From contig JAITJU010000261.1 of NCBI GenBank assembly GCA_031278735.1, positions 1-13,574 of the forward strand: 13,574 bases of DNA, written 5' to 3'. Source of the DNA: Zoogloeaceae bacterium (GTDB lineage: Bacteria; Pseudomonadota; Gammaproteobacteria; Burkholderiales; Rhodocyclaceae). Each line of letters begins with the position of its first letter. The first letter of the stretch is position 1. This document shows positions 1 through 6,559 of the stretch, piece after piece. The notes beneath the pieces were generated by a model, which had not been told where the DNA came from, ran no database searches, and was given only the letters and a program-made list of their open reading frames with translations. A program made the position numbers and the translations under genes.

Positions 1-1134
1 AAGATCGGCTTTACCGGCGTTGAAGACCTGGGCAACGGCCTCAAGGCGCTGTTCGTGCTGGAAGCGGGCTTCCACGCCGACGACGGCAAAATCGACGATC
101 AACTGTTCAGCGAACAGGCCTTCCTGGGCTTGACCGGCGGCTTCGGCACCGCGATTGCCGGTCGTCTGGTCGCGCCGCGGCACGGCTTCCTCGCCGCCAT
201 CGACCCCTTTGCCGCCGGCACCGTTGGTCAATACCGCAACGTGTATAACGACGTCGGGTTTCATGGCGGCGCGGTTGACTACGTGAATAATCGGATCGGG
301 CAAAATGGTGTTTATGCTCAGCTACTTGATGAGGATTTGTCCATTCTCGCTCTCGCGGACGTGGATCGCGTCGATAACGCCGTCGCTTACGTTTCGCCCT
401 CCTTTGGCGGCTTCAACATCACCGCCGCCTACGCCACGAATGCGGTCAATCAGGAAGGCAACGGCATCGGCTATGGCGGCACCGTGGATAACGACGGCGA
501 CGCCAAGGTGTTCACCATCCTGCCGCGCTACACCAACGGCCCGCTGGATGTCGGCGTTGTCTATCAGCGCATCAAGGTGAAGGACGCGCTGCCCGGTCTT
601 GATGCACTTGCCCAAAACCTCAATTCGGGCCGCGTTGATGCCGACGCCAAGGTCACGCAATGGGCGGTGGGCGGCACCTACGACTTCAAGGTGGTCAAGC
701 TGGGCGCCTACTATGACCGTTACAAGGGCAAGCTGAACATCGATCCGCTTACCGGCGCGGTGGCGGGGGCTTTGCCTGCTATTGCGAACGGCTACGACGC
801 GACGGAAACGCTGAAGACCTGGCTCATCGGCGCGACGGTGCCCTTCGGCAAGCACGCGATTCAGGTTTCCTACAGCCAATCCAAGTTCGACACCGATGAA
901 GTCGGCGTCAGCGCCGGCAAGGCGAAGCAATGGGCGCTGGGCTACACCTACGCGCTCTCCAAGCGCACCAACTTCTATGCCGCCTATTCGGACATCAGCA
1001 ATGACAACGAAAAAGGCAAGAAGGACAACAAGGTGCAGCGCACCGCGACCACGGGCGACGCCTCCAACGGCGCCGCCTATGATAACGGCGGCTACCAGAA
1101 CGGCATCCAGTTCGGCCTGAAGCACACGTTCTAA
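1..1134 (+). CDS. General outer-membrane porin, 5'-truncated by the window edge
   Basis: The frame is open from base 1 and encodes 377 residues up to TAA at 1132-1134. It starts inside the porin signature K-I-G-F-T-G-V-E-D-L-G-N-G-L-K-A, which lies after the first strands in Gram-negative porins of the Porin_4/OmpC-like type. The signal peptide and perhaps the first 30-50 residues therefore lie left of the window. The rest alternates aromatic/glycine-rich strands (SFGGFNITAAYAT, WALGYTYALSKRTNFYAAYSD) with polar loops. It ends in FGLKHTF, whose terminal Phe is the usual BAM recognition signal. The expected role is a trimeric passive diffusion channel for small solutes in the outer membrane. 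Selectivity cannot be read from the sequence. An in-frame GTG at 55 is only an internal codon, because homology begins before it. A strong terminator follows directly. The family call is firm and the substrate is unknown. Confidence 0.93.
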   Translation, partial: KIGFTGVEDLGNGLKALFVLEAGFHADDGKIDDQLFSEQAFLGLTGGFGTAIAGRLVAPRHGFLAAIDPFAAGTVGQYRNVYNDVGFHGGAVDYVNNRIGQNGVYAQLLDEDLSILALADVDRVDNAVAYVSPSFGGFNITAAYATNAVNQEGNGIGYGGTVDNDGDAKVFTILPRYTNGPLDVGVVYQRIKVKDALPGLDALAQNLNSGRVDADAKVTQWAVGGTYDFKVVKLGAYYDRYKGKLNIDPLTGAVAGALPAIANGYDATETLKTWLIGATVPFGKHAIQVSYSQSKFDTDEVGVSAGKAKQWALGYTYALSKRTNFYAAYSDISNDNEKGKKDNKVQRTATTGDASNGAAYDNGGYQNGIQFGLKHTF

Positions 1135-1161
1135 TCCTTTCCGGATTAAAACCCTGCCGAC

Positions 1162-1193
1162 AAAACGGAGACCTTCGCGGTCTCCGTTTTTTT
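1162..1193 (+). terminator. Rho-independent terminator of the porin gene
   Basis: A perfect 8-bp stem, CGGAGACC (1166-1173) with GGTCTCCG (1179-1186), closes a 5-nt loop TTCGC and is followed by seven T residues (1187-1193). Four A residues precede the stem and can extend it against the T run. It begins 28 bases after the porin stop codon. A smaller hairpin, TAATCC/GGATTA (1132-1148), overlaps the stop codon itself. Confidence 0.92.
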
Positions 1194-1253
1194 GTCCTCC
1201 GCCCAGAAAACGCCGCCATCGCGCAACGCGAAAGCGCCCGGCAACCAATCTGC

Positions 1254-1337
1254 CCTCCGTCCTCCGTCCTCCGTCCTCCGTCCTCCGCCCTCCGCCCTCC
1301 GTCCTCTGTCTTCTGTCTTCTGTCCTCTGTCCTCCGC
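1254..1337 (+). repeat. Tandem heptanucleotide repeat, 12 copies of CCTCCGT-like units
   Basis: Twelve consecutive 7-base units run without interruption. Copies 1-4 and 7 read CCTCCGT. Copies 5, 6 and 12 read CCTCCGC, copies 8 and 11 read CCTCTGT, and copies 9 and 10 read CTTCTGT. Variation is confined to positions 2, 5 and 7 and is C/T only, so one strand is all pyrimidine except for a single G per unit. One isolated unit lies at 1196-1202. The opposite strand is rich in GGAGGAC, which can form two-tier G-quartets. The array sits between the porin terminator and the PTS operon and ends 54 bases before the EIIA start codon. Because the period is not a multiple of three, the minus strand reads as a spurious TEDGG-type peptide repeat. 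I treat it as noncoding. Confidence 0.95.
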
Positions 1338-1350
1338 CCCCGATCTCCCT

Positions 1351-1356
1351 TAGAAT
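1351..1356 (+). promoter_or_regulatory. Possible -10 element for the EIIA-ptsH-ptsI operon
   Basis: TAGAAT matches five of six bases of the sigma-70 -10 consensus and lies 35 bases before the EIIA start codon. No good -35 hexamer is found at the usual distance, which would fall at about 1328-1333 inside the last units of the heptamer repeat. The call is weak. It matters mainly because the repeat would occupy the -35 and upstream-activator space. Confidence 0.27.
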
Positions 1357-1391
1357 CCTTCCTGTATTTCGTCCTTACCCCCGAGGCGCGC

Positions 1392-1784
1392 ATGATAGGC
1401 ATTTTATTGATAACGCACGGAACGCTGGGCGAGGCGCTGTTGCAGAATGTCTGCCACATTCTCGGCAAGCGTCCGCCGTTGCTGGCGCAGTTGGGCGTCG
1501 CGGCGCAGGATGATCCGCTGGAACTCCTGCCGTTGGCCCGGCGCCGGTTGCGGCAGGTGGATGACGGCGCGGGCGTGCTGGTGATGACGGATATTTTCGG
1601 CGCCACGCCAGCCAATGTGGCGAGGAAGCTTCTGGAGCCGGGAAAGGTGGAGGGCGTTTCCGGCGTCAGCCTGCCCATGCTGCTGCGCGCCCTCACCTAC
1701 CGGGAACAGGGGCTGGCGACGATGGCGGAAAAGGCCGTCAGCGGCGCGCGCGACGGCGCGCTCAACATGCAAGAGGAGAACTGA
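1392..1784 (+). CDS. PTS EIIA component, mannose/fructose (EIIA-Man) family
   Basis: This 130-aa protein is the length of a stand-alone EIIA-Man domain. The N-terminal strand MIGILLITHG places the phospho-accepting histidine at His9 (His10 in E. coli ManX). The conserved loop T-D-I-F-G-A-T-P-A-N is at 66-75, and G-V-S-L-P-M-L is at 91-97. It would take a phosphoryl group from HPr in the cytoplasm. There is no EIIB or EIIC domain in the protein or nearby, so transport is not evident. In betaproteobacteria such EIIA proteins are usually read as regulatory. The ATG at 1392 has only a weak purine stretch (GAGG, 1383-1386) upstream. The TGA overlaps the ptsH ATG by one base, showing translational coupling. 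The residue Ser93 replaces the Asn usual in the GVNLPML motif. Confidence 0.9.
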   Translation: MIGILLITHGTLGEALLQNVCHILGKRPPLLAQLGVAAQDDPLELLPLARRRLRQVDDGAGVLVMTDIFGATPANVARKLLEPGKVEGVSGVSLPMLLRALTYREQGLATMAEKAVSGARDGALNMQEEN

Positions 1785-2053
1785 TGCAAAAACGCGAGGT
1801 CGAAATCATCAACAAGCTGGGACTGCACGCGCGGCCTTCCGGCCAGCTTTCGCAACTGGCGGGCACCTTCGAGAGCGACATCTGGCTGGGACGCAATGGC
1901 CGCCGCGTCAACGCGAAAAGCATCATGGGCGTCATGATGCTGGCCGCCGGATACGGCAAGCAGATTACGCTGGAAGCGTCGGGACGCGATGAGGAAGCCG
2001 CCATACGGGCATTGACCGACCTGTTCGCCAGCCGTTTCGGAGAGGCGGAATGA
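1784..2053 (+). CDS. ptsH: Phosphocarrier protein HPr
   Basis: This is an 89-aa HPr, the usual length. The active-site segment L-G-L-H-A-R-P-S has His15, phosphorylated by enzyme I, and Arg17, which stabilises it. The second landmark, V-N-A-K-S-I-M-G-V-M, has Ser46, the residue phosphorylated by HPr kinase/phosphorylase (HprK) in Firmicutes and in many proteobacteria with regulatory PTS. No hprK is present in this window. The ATG overlaps the EIIA stop (TGATG) and has a good Shine-Dalgarno AGGAG at 1774-1778. The stop overlaps the ptsI start by four bases (ATGA), so the three genes are one translationally coupled unit. HPr passes phosphate in the cytoplasm from EI to EIIA proteins. Confidence 0.96.
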   Translation: MQKREVEIINKLGLHARPSGQLSQLAGTFESDIWLGRNGRRVNAKSIMGVMMLAAGYGKQITLEASGRDEEAAIRALTDLFASRFGEAE

Positions 2054-3780
2054 GCTATACCCTGCACGGCCTGGGCATTTCGGGCGGCATCGCCATCGGA
2101 CAGGCCATGCTCATGTCGCACGCCACGCTGGAAGTGGCGCATCTGACGATCAGCGCCCGCCAGGTAGACAGGGAACTGGCGCGTCTGGACGGCGCCGTGG
2201 AAGCGGCGCGCGCCGAATTGCTGGCGCTGAAGGCGCACAATGATCGCGCCCCCACCGCGCCCAACGAATTGATGGCCTTCATCGACCTGCACGTGCTGTT
2301 TCTGGCCGACCCGGAGCTTATCGGCGCGACCCGGCGCATCGTGCGCGAACGCCTGTGCAACGCCGAATGGGCGCTGGTGCAGCAGATGGAACACCTGGTC
2401 GAACAGTTCGAGCAGTTTGAAGACCCTTATCTGAAGGAGCGCAAATACGATGTCCTGCAAGTGGGCGAGCGGGTGATCAAGGAATTGCTTGGCCGTCCGG
2501 GACGGGTGTCGCTGAAGCGCGCCAAGGGCGCGACGGAAGAAATGCTGATCATCGTGGCGCACGATTTGTCGCCCGCGGACACCATCGCCTTCAAGGAACA
2601 CCATTTCGCCGCCTTCATCACCGATGTCGGCGGCGCGACTTCCCACACCGCGATTCTGGCGCGCAGCATGGCGATACCCGCCATTGTCGGCCTCTCCAGC
2701 GCCCGCGCCATGATCCGCGACGGCGAAACGCTGATCGTCGACGGCGCGCGCGGCGTGTTGATTGTGGCGCCCGACGAACAGGTGCTCGACGAATACCGGA
2801 TTCGCAAGGAACAGCTCGAACTCGAACGCGCCAAACTGAAACGCCTGAAATCCATGCCGTCGCGCACCCTGGACGGCATCGACGTGGGGATTTTCGCCAA
2901 CATCGAAATTCCCTCCGACACGCGCGCGGCGCGGGAAGCGGGCGCGGACGGCGTGGGACTGTTCCGCACCGAATTCCTCTTTCTGGGACGCGGCGACGCG
3001 CCTTCGGAAGAAGAACAGTTCGAGGCCTACAAAAAAGTGGTGAAGGACATGGGCGATCGCCCCGTGACGATACGCACCTTCGACCTGGGCGGCGACAAGA
3101 CGCCGGACGCCCAGCGCACCCCCACCAACCCGGCGCTGGGACGACGCGCCATTCGCCTGTCGCTGGCCGAGCCAGGCCTGTTCCGCCTGCAATTGCGCGC
3201 CATCCTGCGCGCCTCGCGCTACGGCAAGGTACGGCTCCTGATTCCCATGCTTTCCCACGCCCGCCAGATCGACGCCATGCTGCTGGCCGTAAACGCGGCC
3301 AAGGAAAGCCTGCGGGCGGAACACGCCGCCTTCGACGAAGACATCAAAATCGGCGGCATGATCGAAATTCCCGGCGCGGCGCTGGCCATCAACATGTTCC
3401 TGAAGCGGCTGGATTTCCTTTCGCTGGGCACCAACGACCTGATTCAATACACGCTGGCAATCGATCGCAGCGACGAGCAGGTCGCCAGCCTCTACGATCC
3501 GCTGCACCCCGCCGTGATAATGCTGATAGCGCACACGCTTTCCACGGCGGAAAAAGCGGGGATTCCGATTTCCCTTTGCGGAGAAATGGCGGGCGATATC
3601 CGCTTCACCCGCCTTTTGCTGGGTCTGGGGTTGCGCACCTTTTCCATGCATCCGTCGCAGATCATGCGCGTCAAGAGCCTCGTGATCCAGGCCAACGTCA
3701 GCGAACTCGCCCCAATCGCCCGCCGCATCCTGCGTCTGGACGAAACCGAAAAAATCAGGGAAGCCGTGGAAAAACTGTGA
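2050..3780 (+). CDS. ptsI: PTS enzyme I (phosphoenolpyruvate-protein phosphotransferase)
   Basis: At 576 aa this matches E. coli enzyme I (575 aa). It autophosphorylates from phosphoenolpyruvate and passes the phosphate to HPr. The N-terminal HPr-binding/swivelling part (about 1-230) carries G-G-A-T-S-H-T-A-I with the phospho-histidine at His199. The PEP-binding TIM barrel (about 255-550) shows the motifs G-L-F-R-T-E-F-L (303-310), D-L-G-G-D-K (345-350), L-G-T-N-D-L-I-Q-Y (459-467) and S-L-C-G-E-M-A-G-D (508-516), in which Cys510 matches the catalytic cysteine of the family. All key residues are present, so the enzyme should be active. It starts within the ptsH stop codon (ATGA, 2050-2053). 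No terminator is visible after its stop. Confidence 0.96.
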   Translation: MSYTLHGLGISGGIAIGQAMLMSHATLEVAHLTISARQVDRELARLDGAVEAARAELLALKAHNDRAPTAPNELMAFIDLHVLFLADPELIGATRRIVRERLCNAEWALVQQMEHLVEQFEQFEDPYLKERKYDVLQVGERVIKELLGRPGRVSLKRAKGATEEMLIIVAHDLSPADTIAFKEHHFAAFITDVGGATSHTAILARSMAIPAIVGLSSARAMIRDGETLIVDGARGVLIVAPDEQVLDEYRIRKEQLELERAKLKRLKSMPSRTLDGIDVGIFANIEIPSDTRAAREAGADGVGLFRTEFLFLGRGDAPSEEEQFEAYKKVVKDMGDRPVTIRTFDLGGDKTPDAQRTPTNPALGRRAIRLSLAEPGLFRLQLRAILRASRYGKVRLLIPMLSHARQIDAMLLAVNAAKESLRAEHAAFDEDIKIGGMIEIPGAALAINMFLKRLDFLSLGTNDLIQYTLAIDRSDEQVASLYDPLHPAVIMLIAHTLSTAEKAGIPISLCGEMAGDIRFTRLLLGLGLRTFSMHPSQIMRVKSLVIQANVSELAPIARRILRLDETEKIREAVEKL

Positions 3781-3855
3781 GCGGATTCCGCAAGCGGCGG
3801 ACGCCCCGAACCCGCGCCGGTTTCACAATGCAAATGTTCGCGCAAGGCAGCGGAG

Positions 3856-3861
3856 TAGAAT
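3856..3861 (+). promoter_or_regulatory. Possible -10 element upstream of tolB
   Basis: TAGAAT (five of six consensus bases) lies in the 117-base gap between ptsI and tolB, about 40 bases before the preferred tolB start. I see no convincing -35 hexamer at 16-18 bases. Neither a terminator nor a small gene is visible in the gap, so read-through from ptsI is also possible. Confidence 0.27.
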
Positions 3862-3897
3862 ACAGTCCCTGATTTTCTTTCTTTCGATGTGATGGTC

Positions 3898-5190
3898 ATG
3901 AAACTTTCCTGTTTTCCGGTTTGGATCGCCCGCTGTCTGCTGGGCGGATTGTTGTGCTGGAGCGCGGCGGTCAAGGCGCAGTTGGCAATCGAGATTACGG
4001 GGGCGGGCGCGAACCGGATTCCAGTGGCGATTGCGAACTTCGACGGCGAGGCGGGCGCCAGCCGGACGCTGGCCGCCGTGATTCGCGGCGACCTGGAACG
4101 CAGCGGCCTCTTCCACCTGACAGACGCAGGCGCCGAAACCCTGAACGAGACTTCCGCCGTGGATTACGGCGGCTGGAAAATCCGGGGCGCCGACGCGCTG
4201 GTCGCGGGCAGCCTGCGGCGCAACACCGACGGACGGCTGGAAGCCCGCTTCCGTCTTTTCGACATCAACCGGCAGGTCAATCTGGGCGGCGCGGCCTATC
4301 TCACGGCGGCGCCCAGATTGCGCGCCGCCGGGCATCGCATCGCCGATTACATCCACGAAAAACTGACCGGCGAGAAAGGCGTGTTTTCCACGCGCATCGC
4401 CTACGTGTACAAAACCGCCGGACGCTATGAATTGCGCATCGCCGACTCCGACGGCCAGAACGCCCAGACGGCGCTGGCCTCCAGGGAACCCATCATTTCT
4501 CCGGCCTGGTCGCCGGACGGCGCGCGCATCGCCTATGTTTCCTTTGAAAACAAGAAGCCCATCATTTTTGTCCACTCGCTGACGACGGGAACGCGGCAGG
4601 TCGTCGCCAATTTCAAGGGATCCAATTCCGCGCCCGCCTGGTCGCCGGACGGACAGCGGCTGGCGATTGTACTGACCCGTGACGGCAATTCGCAGATTTA
4701 CACCATAAACGCCAACGGCAGCGGATTGGCGCGCCTTACCTCTTCCGCCGGAATCGACACCGAACCGCAATTCTCCGCCAACGGCGCGCAGATTTACTTC
4801 ACTTCCGATCGGGGCGGCAGCCCGCAGATTTACCGGACGGCGGCCACGGGCGGCGGCGGCGCCGAACGGGTCACCTTTGAAGGCAATTACAACGTCTCGC
4901 CGCATCCCTCGCCCGACGGCAAGAGCCTGGCTTTCATCACCCGGCAGGATGGCCGCTTTCAACTGGCAATCATGGATTTGCAGAGCCGCCAGACACAACT
5001 CATTTCGGACGGCTCCGGGCGGGACGAATCACCCAGCTTCGCGCCCAATGGCCGCATGATCGTGCTGGCGACGGAAGCGGGCGGGCGCGGCGCGCTGTCG
5101 GCGGTATCCACGGACGGCAGCATCCGGCAGCGCCTTTCCGTGCCGACGGGCGACGTGCGCGAGCCTGCCTGGGGTCCCTTTGCCCGCTGA
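3898..5190 (+). CDS. tolB: Tol-Pal system periplasmic protein TolB
   Basis: From the ATG at 3898 the product is 430 aa, the same as E. coli TolB. Residues 1-27 form a Sec signal peptide: basic start, hydrophobic core LLGGLLCW, and cleavage after V-K-A. The N-terminal alpha/beta domain (about 30-190) is followed by a six-bladed beta-propeller. Its PD40-type repeats (SPAWSPDG, SAPAWSPDG, TEPQFSANG, SPHPSPDG, SPSFAPNG, EPAWGPF) recur about every 44 residues from about 199. TolB works in the periplasm with Pal, linking the inner-membrane TolQRA motor to the outer membrane during division. In-frame GTG 3889 and ATG 3892 are alternative starts. ATG 3898 gives the cleanest signal peptide, and none of the three has a good Shine-Dalgarno. 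Unusually, the upstream neighbour is ptsI and not tolA. Confidence 0.95.
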   Translation: MKLSCFPVWIARCLLGGLLCWSAAVKAQLAIEITGAGANRIPVAIANFDGEAGASRTLAAVIRGDLERSGLFHLTDAGAETLNETSAVDYGGWKIRGADALVAGSLRRNTDGRLEARFRLFDINRQVNLGGAAYLTAAPRLRAAGHRIADYIHEKLTGEKGVFSTRIAYVYKTAGRYELRIADSDGQNAQTALASREPIISPAWSPDGARIAYVSFENKKPIIFVHSLTTGTRQVVANFKGSNSAPAWSPDGQRLAIVLTRDGNSQIYTINANGSGLARLTSSAGIDTEPQFSANGAQIYFTSDRGGSPQIYRTAATGGGGAERVTFEGNYNVSPHPSPDGKSLAFITRQDGRFQLAIMDLQSRQTQLISDGSGRDESPSFAPNGRMIVLATEAGGRGALSAVSTDGSIRQRLSVPTGDVREPAWGPFAR

Positions 5191-5221
5191 CGCCACGAAC
5201 GCGAAAACAGAATTTGCCGAC

Positions 5222-5246
5222 AGGATTTTCAAAGTCCTGCTATTCT
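5222..5246 (+). promoter_or_regulatory. Possible pal promoter with extended -10 and an inverted repeat
   Basis: TGCTATTCT at 5238-5246 is an extended -10 (TGn plus TATTCT), 41 bases before the pal ATG. A TTGCCG at 5214-5219 could be a -35, but the 21-base spacing is too long. An imperfect palindrome, AGGATTT TCA AAGTCCT (5222-5238, one G-T pair), ends exactly at the extended -10 and could be an operator or a transcript hairpin. This would give pal its own promoter in the 97-base tolB-pal gap. Confidence 0.33.
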
Positions 5247-5287
5247 TCCTCATCCGGCAAACTGTTCAAACGGATTGGAGAAATCAC

Positions 5288-5812
5288 ATGAAAAAATTTG
5301 CTTTCCGGTTTTTTGTGGCGGCGCTCCTCGCGTCAGGATTGGCAGGCTGCCCCACCATGGGCGCCCCCGAAGTCGAAGGCGCGCCAGTGGAACAGCGCGA
5401 CGGCAGCGTGGCGCGCGTCGAGGCGGACGGCATCAACCAAGGCAATCTGCCCGACATTCTCACCAAAGGGGCGTTGTCCAAACGCAGCGTCTATTTCGCG
5501 CTCGATCGCTATGACATCGAGGCGGGTTATCGCGATCTGGTGGCCGCGCATGCCCGTTTTCTGGTGCAGAACCGGAACTTCAAGGTGCTGATCCAGGGCA
5601 ATACCGACGAGCGCGGCAGCCGCGAATACAACCTTTCACTCGGCCAGAAGCGCGCGGAAGCGGTACGGCAAACGCTGCTCTTGCTGGGCGTGCAGGAAAC
5701 CCAGGTGGAAGCGGTCAGTCTGGGCGAAGAAAAGCCGCGTCTCGAAGGACATAACGAAACCGCCTGGGCGGAAAACCGGCGCGCCGACATTCTGTATTCC
5801 GGCGAGTTCTGA
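5288..5812 (+). CDS. pal: Peptidoglycan-associated lipoprotein Pal
   Basis: From ATG 5288 the product is 174 aa, close to E. coli Pal (173). A lipoprotein signal peptide with lipobox L-A-G-C places the acylated cysteine at residue 21. The +2 residue is Pro, not Asp, which predicts outer-membrane sorting. The C-terminal OmpA-like domain (about 65-172) starts at V-Y-F-A-L-D-R-Y-D-I and contains the peptidoglycan (diaminopimelate) binding motif N-T-D-E-R-G-S-R-E-Y-N and the helix L-G-Q-K-R-A-E-A-V. Pal tethers the outer membrane to peptidoglycan and binds TolB. A Shine-Dalgarno GGAG at 5277-5280 fixes the start. The frame stays open upstream to a TTG at 5180, but that extension would bury the signal peptide and is rejected. 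The cpoB start follows two bases after the stop. Confidence 0.96.
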   Translation: MKKFAFRFFVAALLASGLAGCPTMGAPEVEGAPVEQRDGSVARVEADGINQGNLPDILTKGALSKRSVYFALDRYDIEAGYRDLVAAHARFLVQNRNFKVLIQGNTDERGSREYNLSLGQKRAEAVRQTLLLLGVQETQVEAVSLGEEKPRLEGHNETAWAENRRADILYSGEF

Positions 5813-5814
5813 CC

Positions 5815-6543
5815 GTGCGTTTGCCGTTTTCCCGTCGGCTGGGCATTCTCTGCGCCGCCTTCTGCTGCGCTCCCGCCGCGCAGGCGGGACTCTTCGACGA
5901 CAATGAGGCGCGCCAGCAAATCCGGGATATACAGTCCTCCTTCGAGACCCGACTGGAAACCCAGAGCAAGGCGCAACTGGAACTGGCAACCCAGATCATG
6001 GGACTGCGCGAGGAAATTTCCCGCCTGCGCGGAGAAATCGAAACCCTGACCTACGAGAACACGCAGGCCAAGAAACGCTTGCAGGATTTGTATCTGGATT
6101 TGGACAATCGCCTCTCCCGTCTGGAATCCGCGCCCGGCGGCGTCAAAATGACGGCGGAAAGCATCCCGGAAACCCCTCCTGAAGAAAGCCGCGCCTACGA
6201 GCGCGCGCTCGAACAGTTCAAGACGGGCAAATACGCCGCCGCCGCCCAGGCGCTGGCGACTTTCGTGCGGACTTATCCCGACGGCGACATGACGCCCAGC
6301 GCCCAATTCTGGCTGGGCAACGCCCTCTACGCCCAAAAGCAATACCGCGAGGCGATTGACGCGCAACTGACGGTCACGACCCGCTGGCCGGATTCCGCGC
6401 GCGCGCCGGACGCCATGCTCACCATTGCCAACTGTCAGCGCGACGCGGGCAACCAGGCCGCTTCCCGGCGCACACTGACAAACCTCATCGAGAAATATCC
6501 CACTTCGCAGGCGGCGGCGCAGGCGCGGCAACGCGTCAAGTAA
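5815..6543 (+). CDS. cpoB: Cell division coordinator CpoB (YbgF), Tol-Pal associated
   Basis: This is a 242-aa periplasmic protein. A signal peptide ends at A-Q-A (residue 24), followed by GLFDD. A coiled-coil segment (about 30-100) is rich in Glu, Arg and Leu and contains LREEISRLRGEIETL, the trimerisation region of YbgF. The C-terminal half (about 122-242) has TPR repeats: YERALEQFKTGKYAAAAQAL, AQFWLGNALYAQKQYREAI, AMLTIANCQRDAGNQAASRR. CpoB coordinates outer-membrane constriction with septal peptidoglycan synthesis by acting on TolA and PBP1B. The GTG start at 5815 is two bases after the pal stop, with GGCGAG at 5801-5806 as a likely ribosome-binding site. The order tolB-pal-cpoB supports the call. 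Confidence 0.94.
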   Translation: MRLPFSRRLGILCAAFCCAPAAQAGLFDDNEARQQIRDIQSSFETRLETQSKAQLELATQIMGLREEISRLRGEIETLTYENTQAKKRLQDLYLDLDNRLSRLESAPGGVKMTAESIPETPPEESRAYERALEQFKTGKYAAAAQALATFVRTYPDGDMTPSAQFWLGNALYAQKQYREAIDAQLTVTTRWPDSARAPDAMLTIANCQRDAGNQAASRRTLTNLIEKYPTSQAAAQARQRVK

Positions 6544-6559
6544 GCCGCAAGGCCAAACC

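Noticed and set aside
1254..1337. The repeat array considered as a CRISPR array
   Set aside because: Units are 7 bases, contiguous and without spacers, so it is a simple tandem repeat.
995..1696. A 233-codon minus-strand frame with repeated TEDGG/RRTEDGG-type peptides
   Set aside because: The peptide repeat is just the 7-bp array read over three units (21 bases). The rest runs antisense to the EIIA gene, through the porin terminator and into the porin gene.
1762..3651. A 629-codon minus-strand frame opposite ptsI
   Set aside because: Its composition is Gln/Arg/Gly/His-rich, there is no recognisable domain, and it fully overlaps an unambiguous enzyme I with all its active-site motifs.
3823..4998. 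A 391-codon minus-strand frame opposite tolB
   Set aside because: tolB on the plus strand has a signal peptide, propeller repeats and the expected length. The antisense frame has none of these.
5180..5287. N-terminal extension of Pal from a TTG at 5180
   Set aside because: It would put 36 residues before a complete lipoprotein signal peptide. The ATG at 5288 has a Shine-Dalgarno and gives the usual Pal length.
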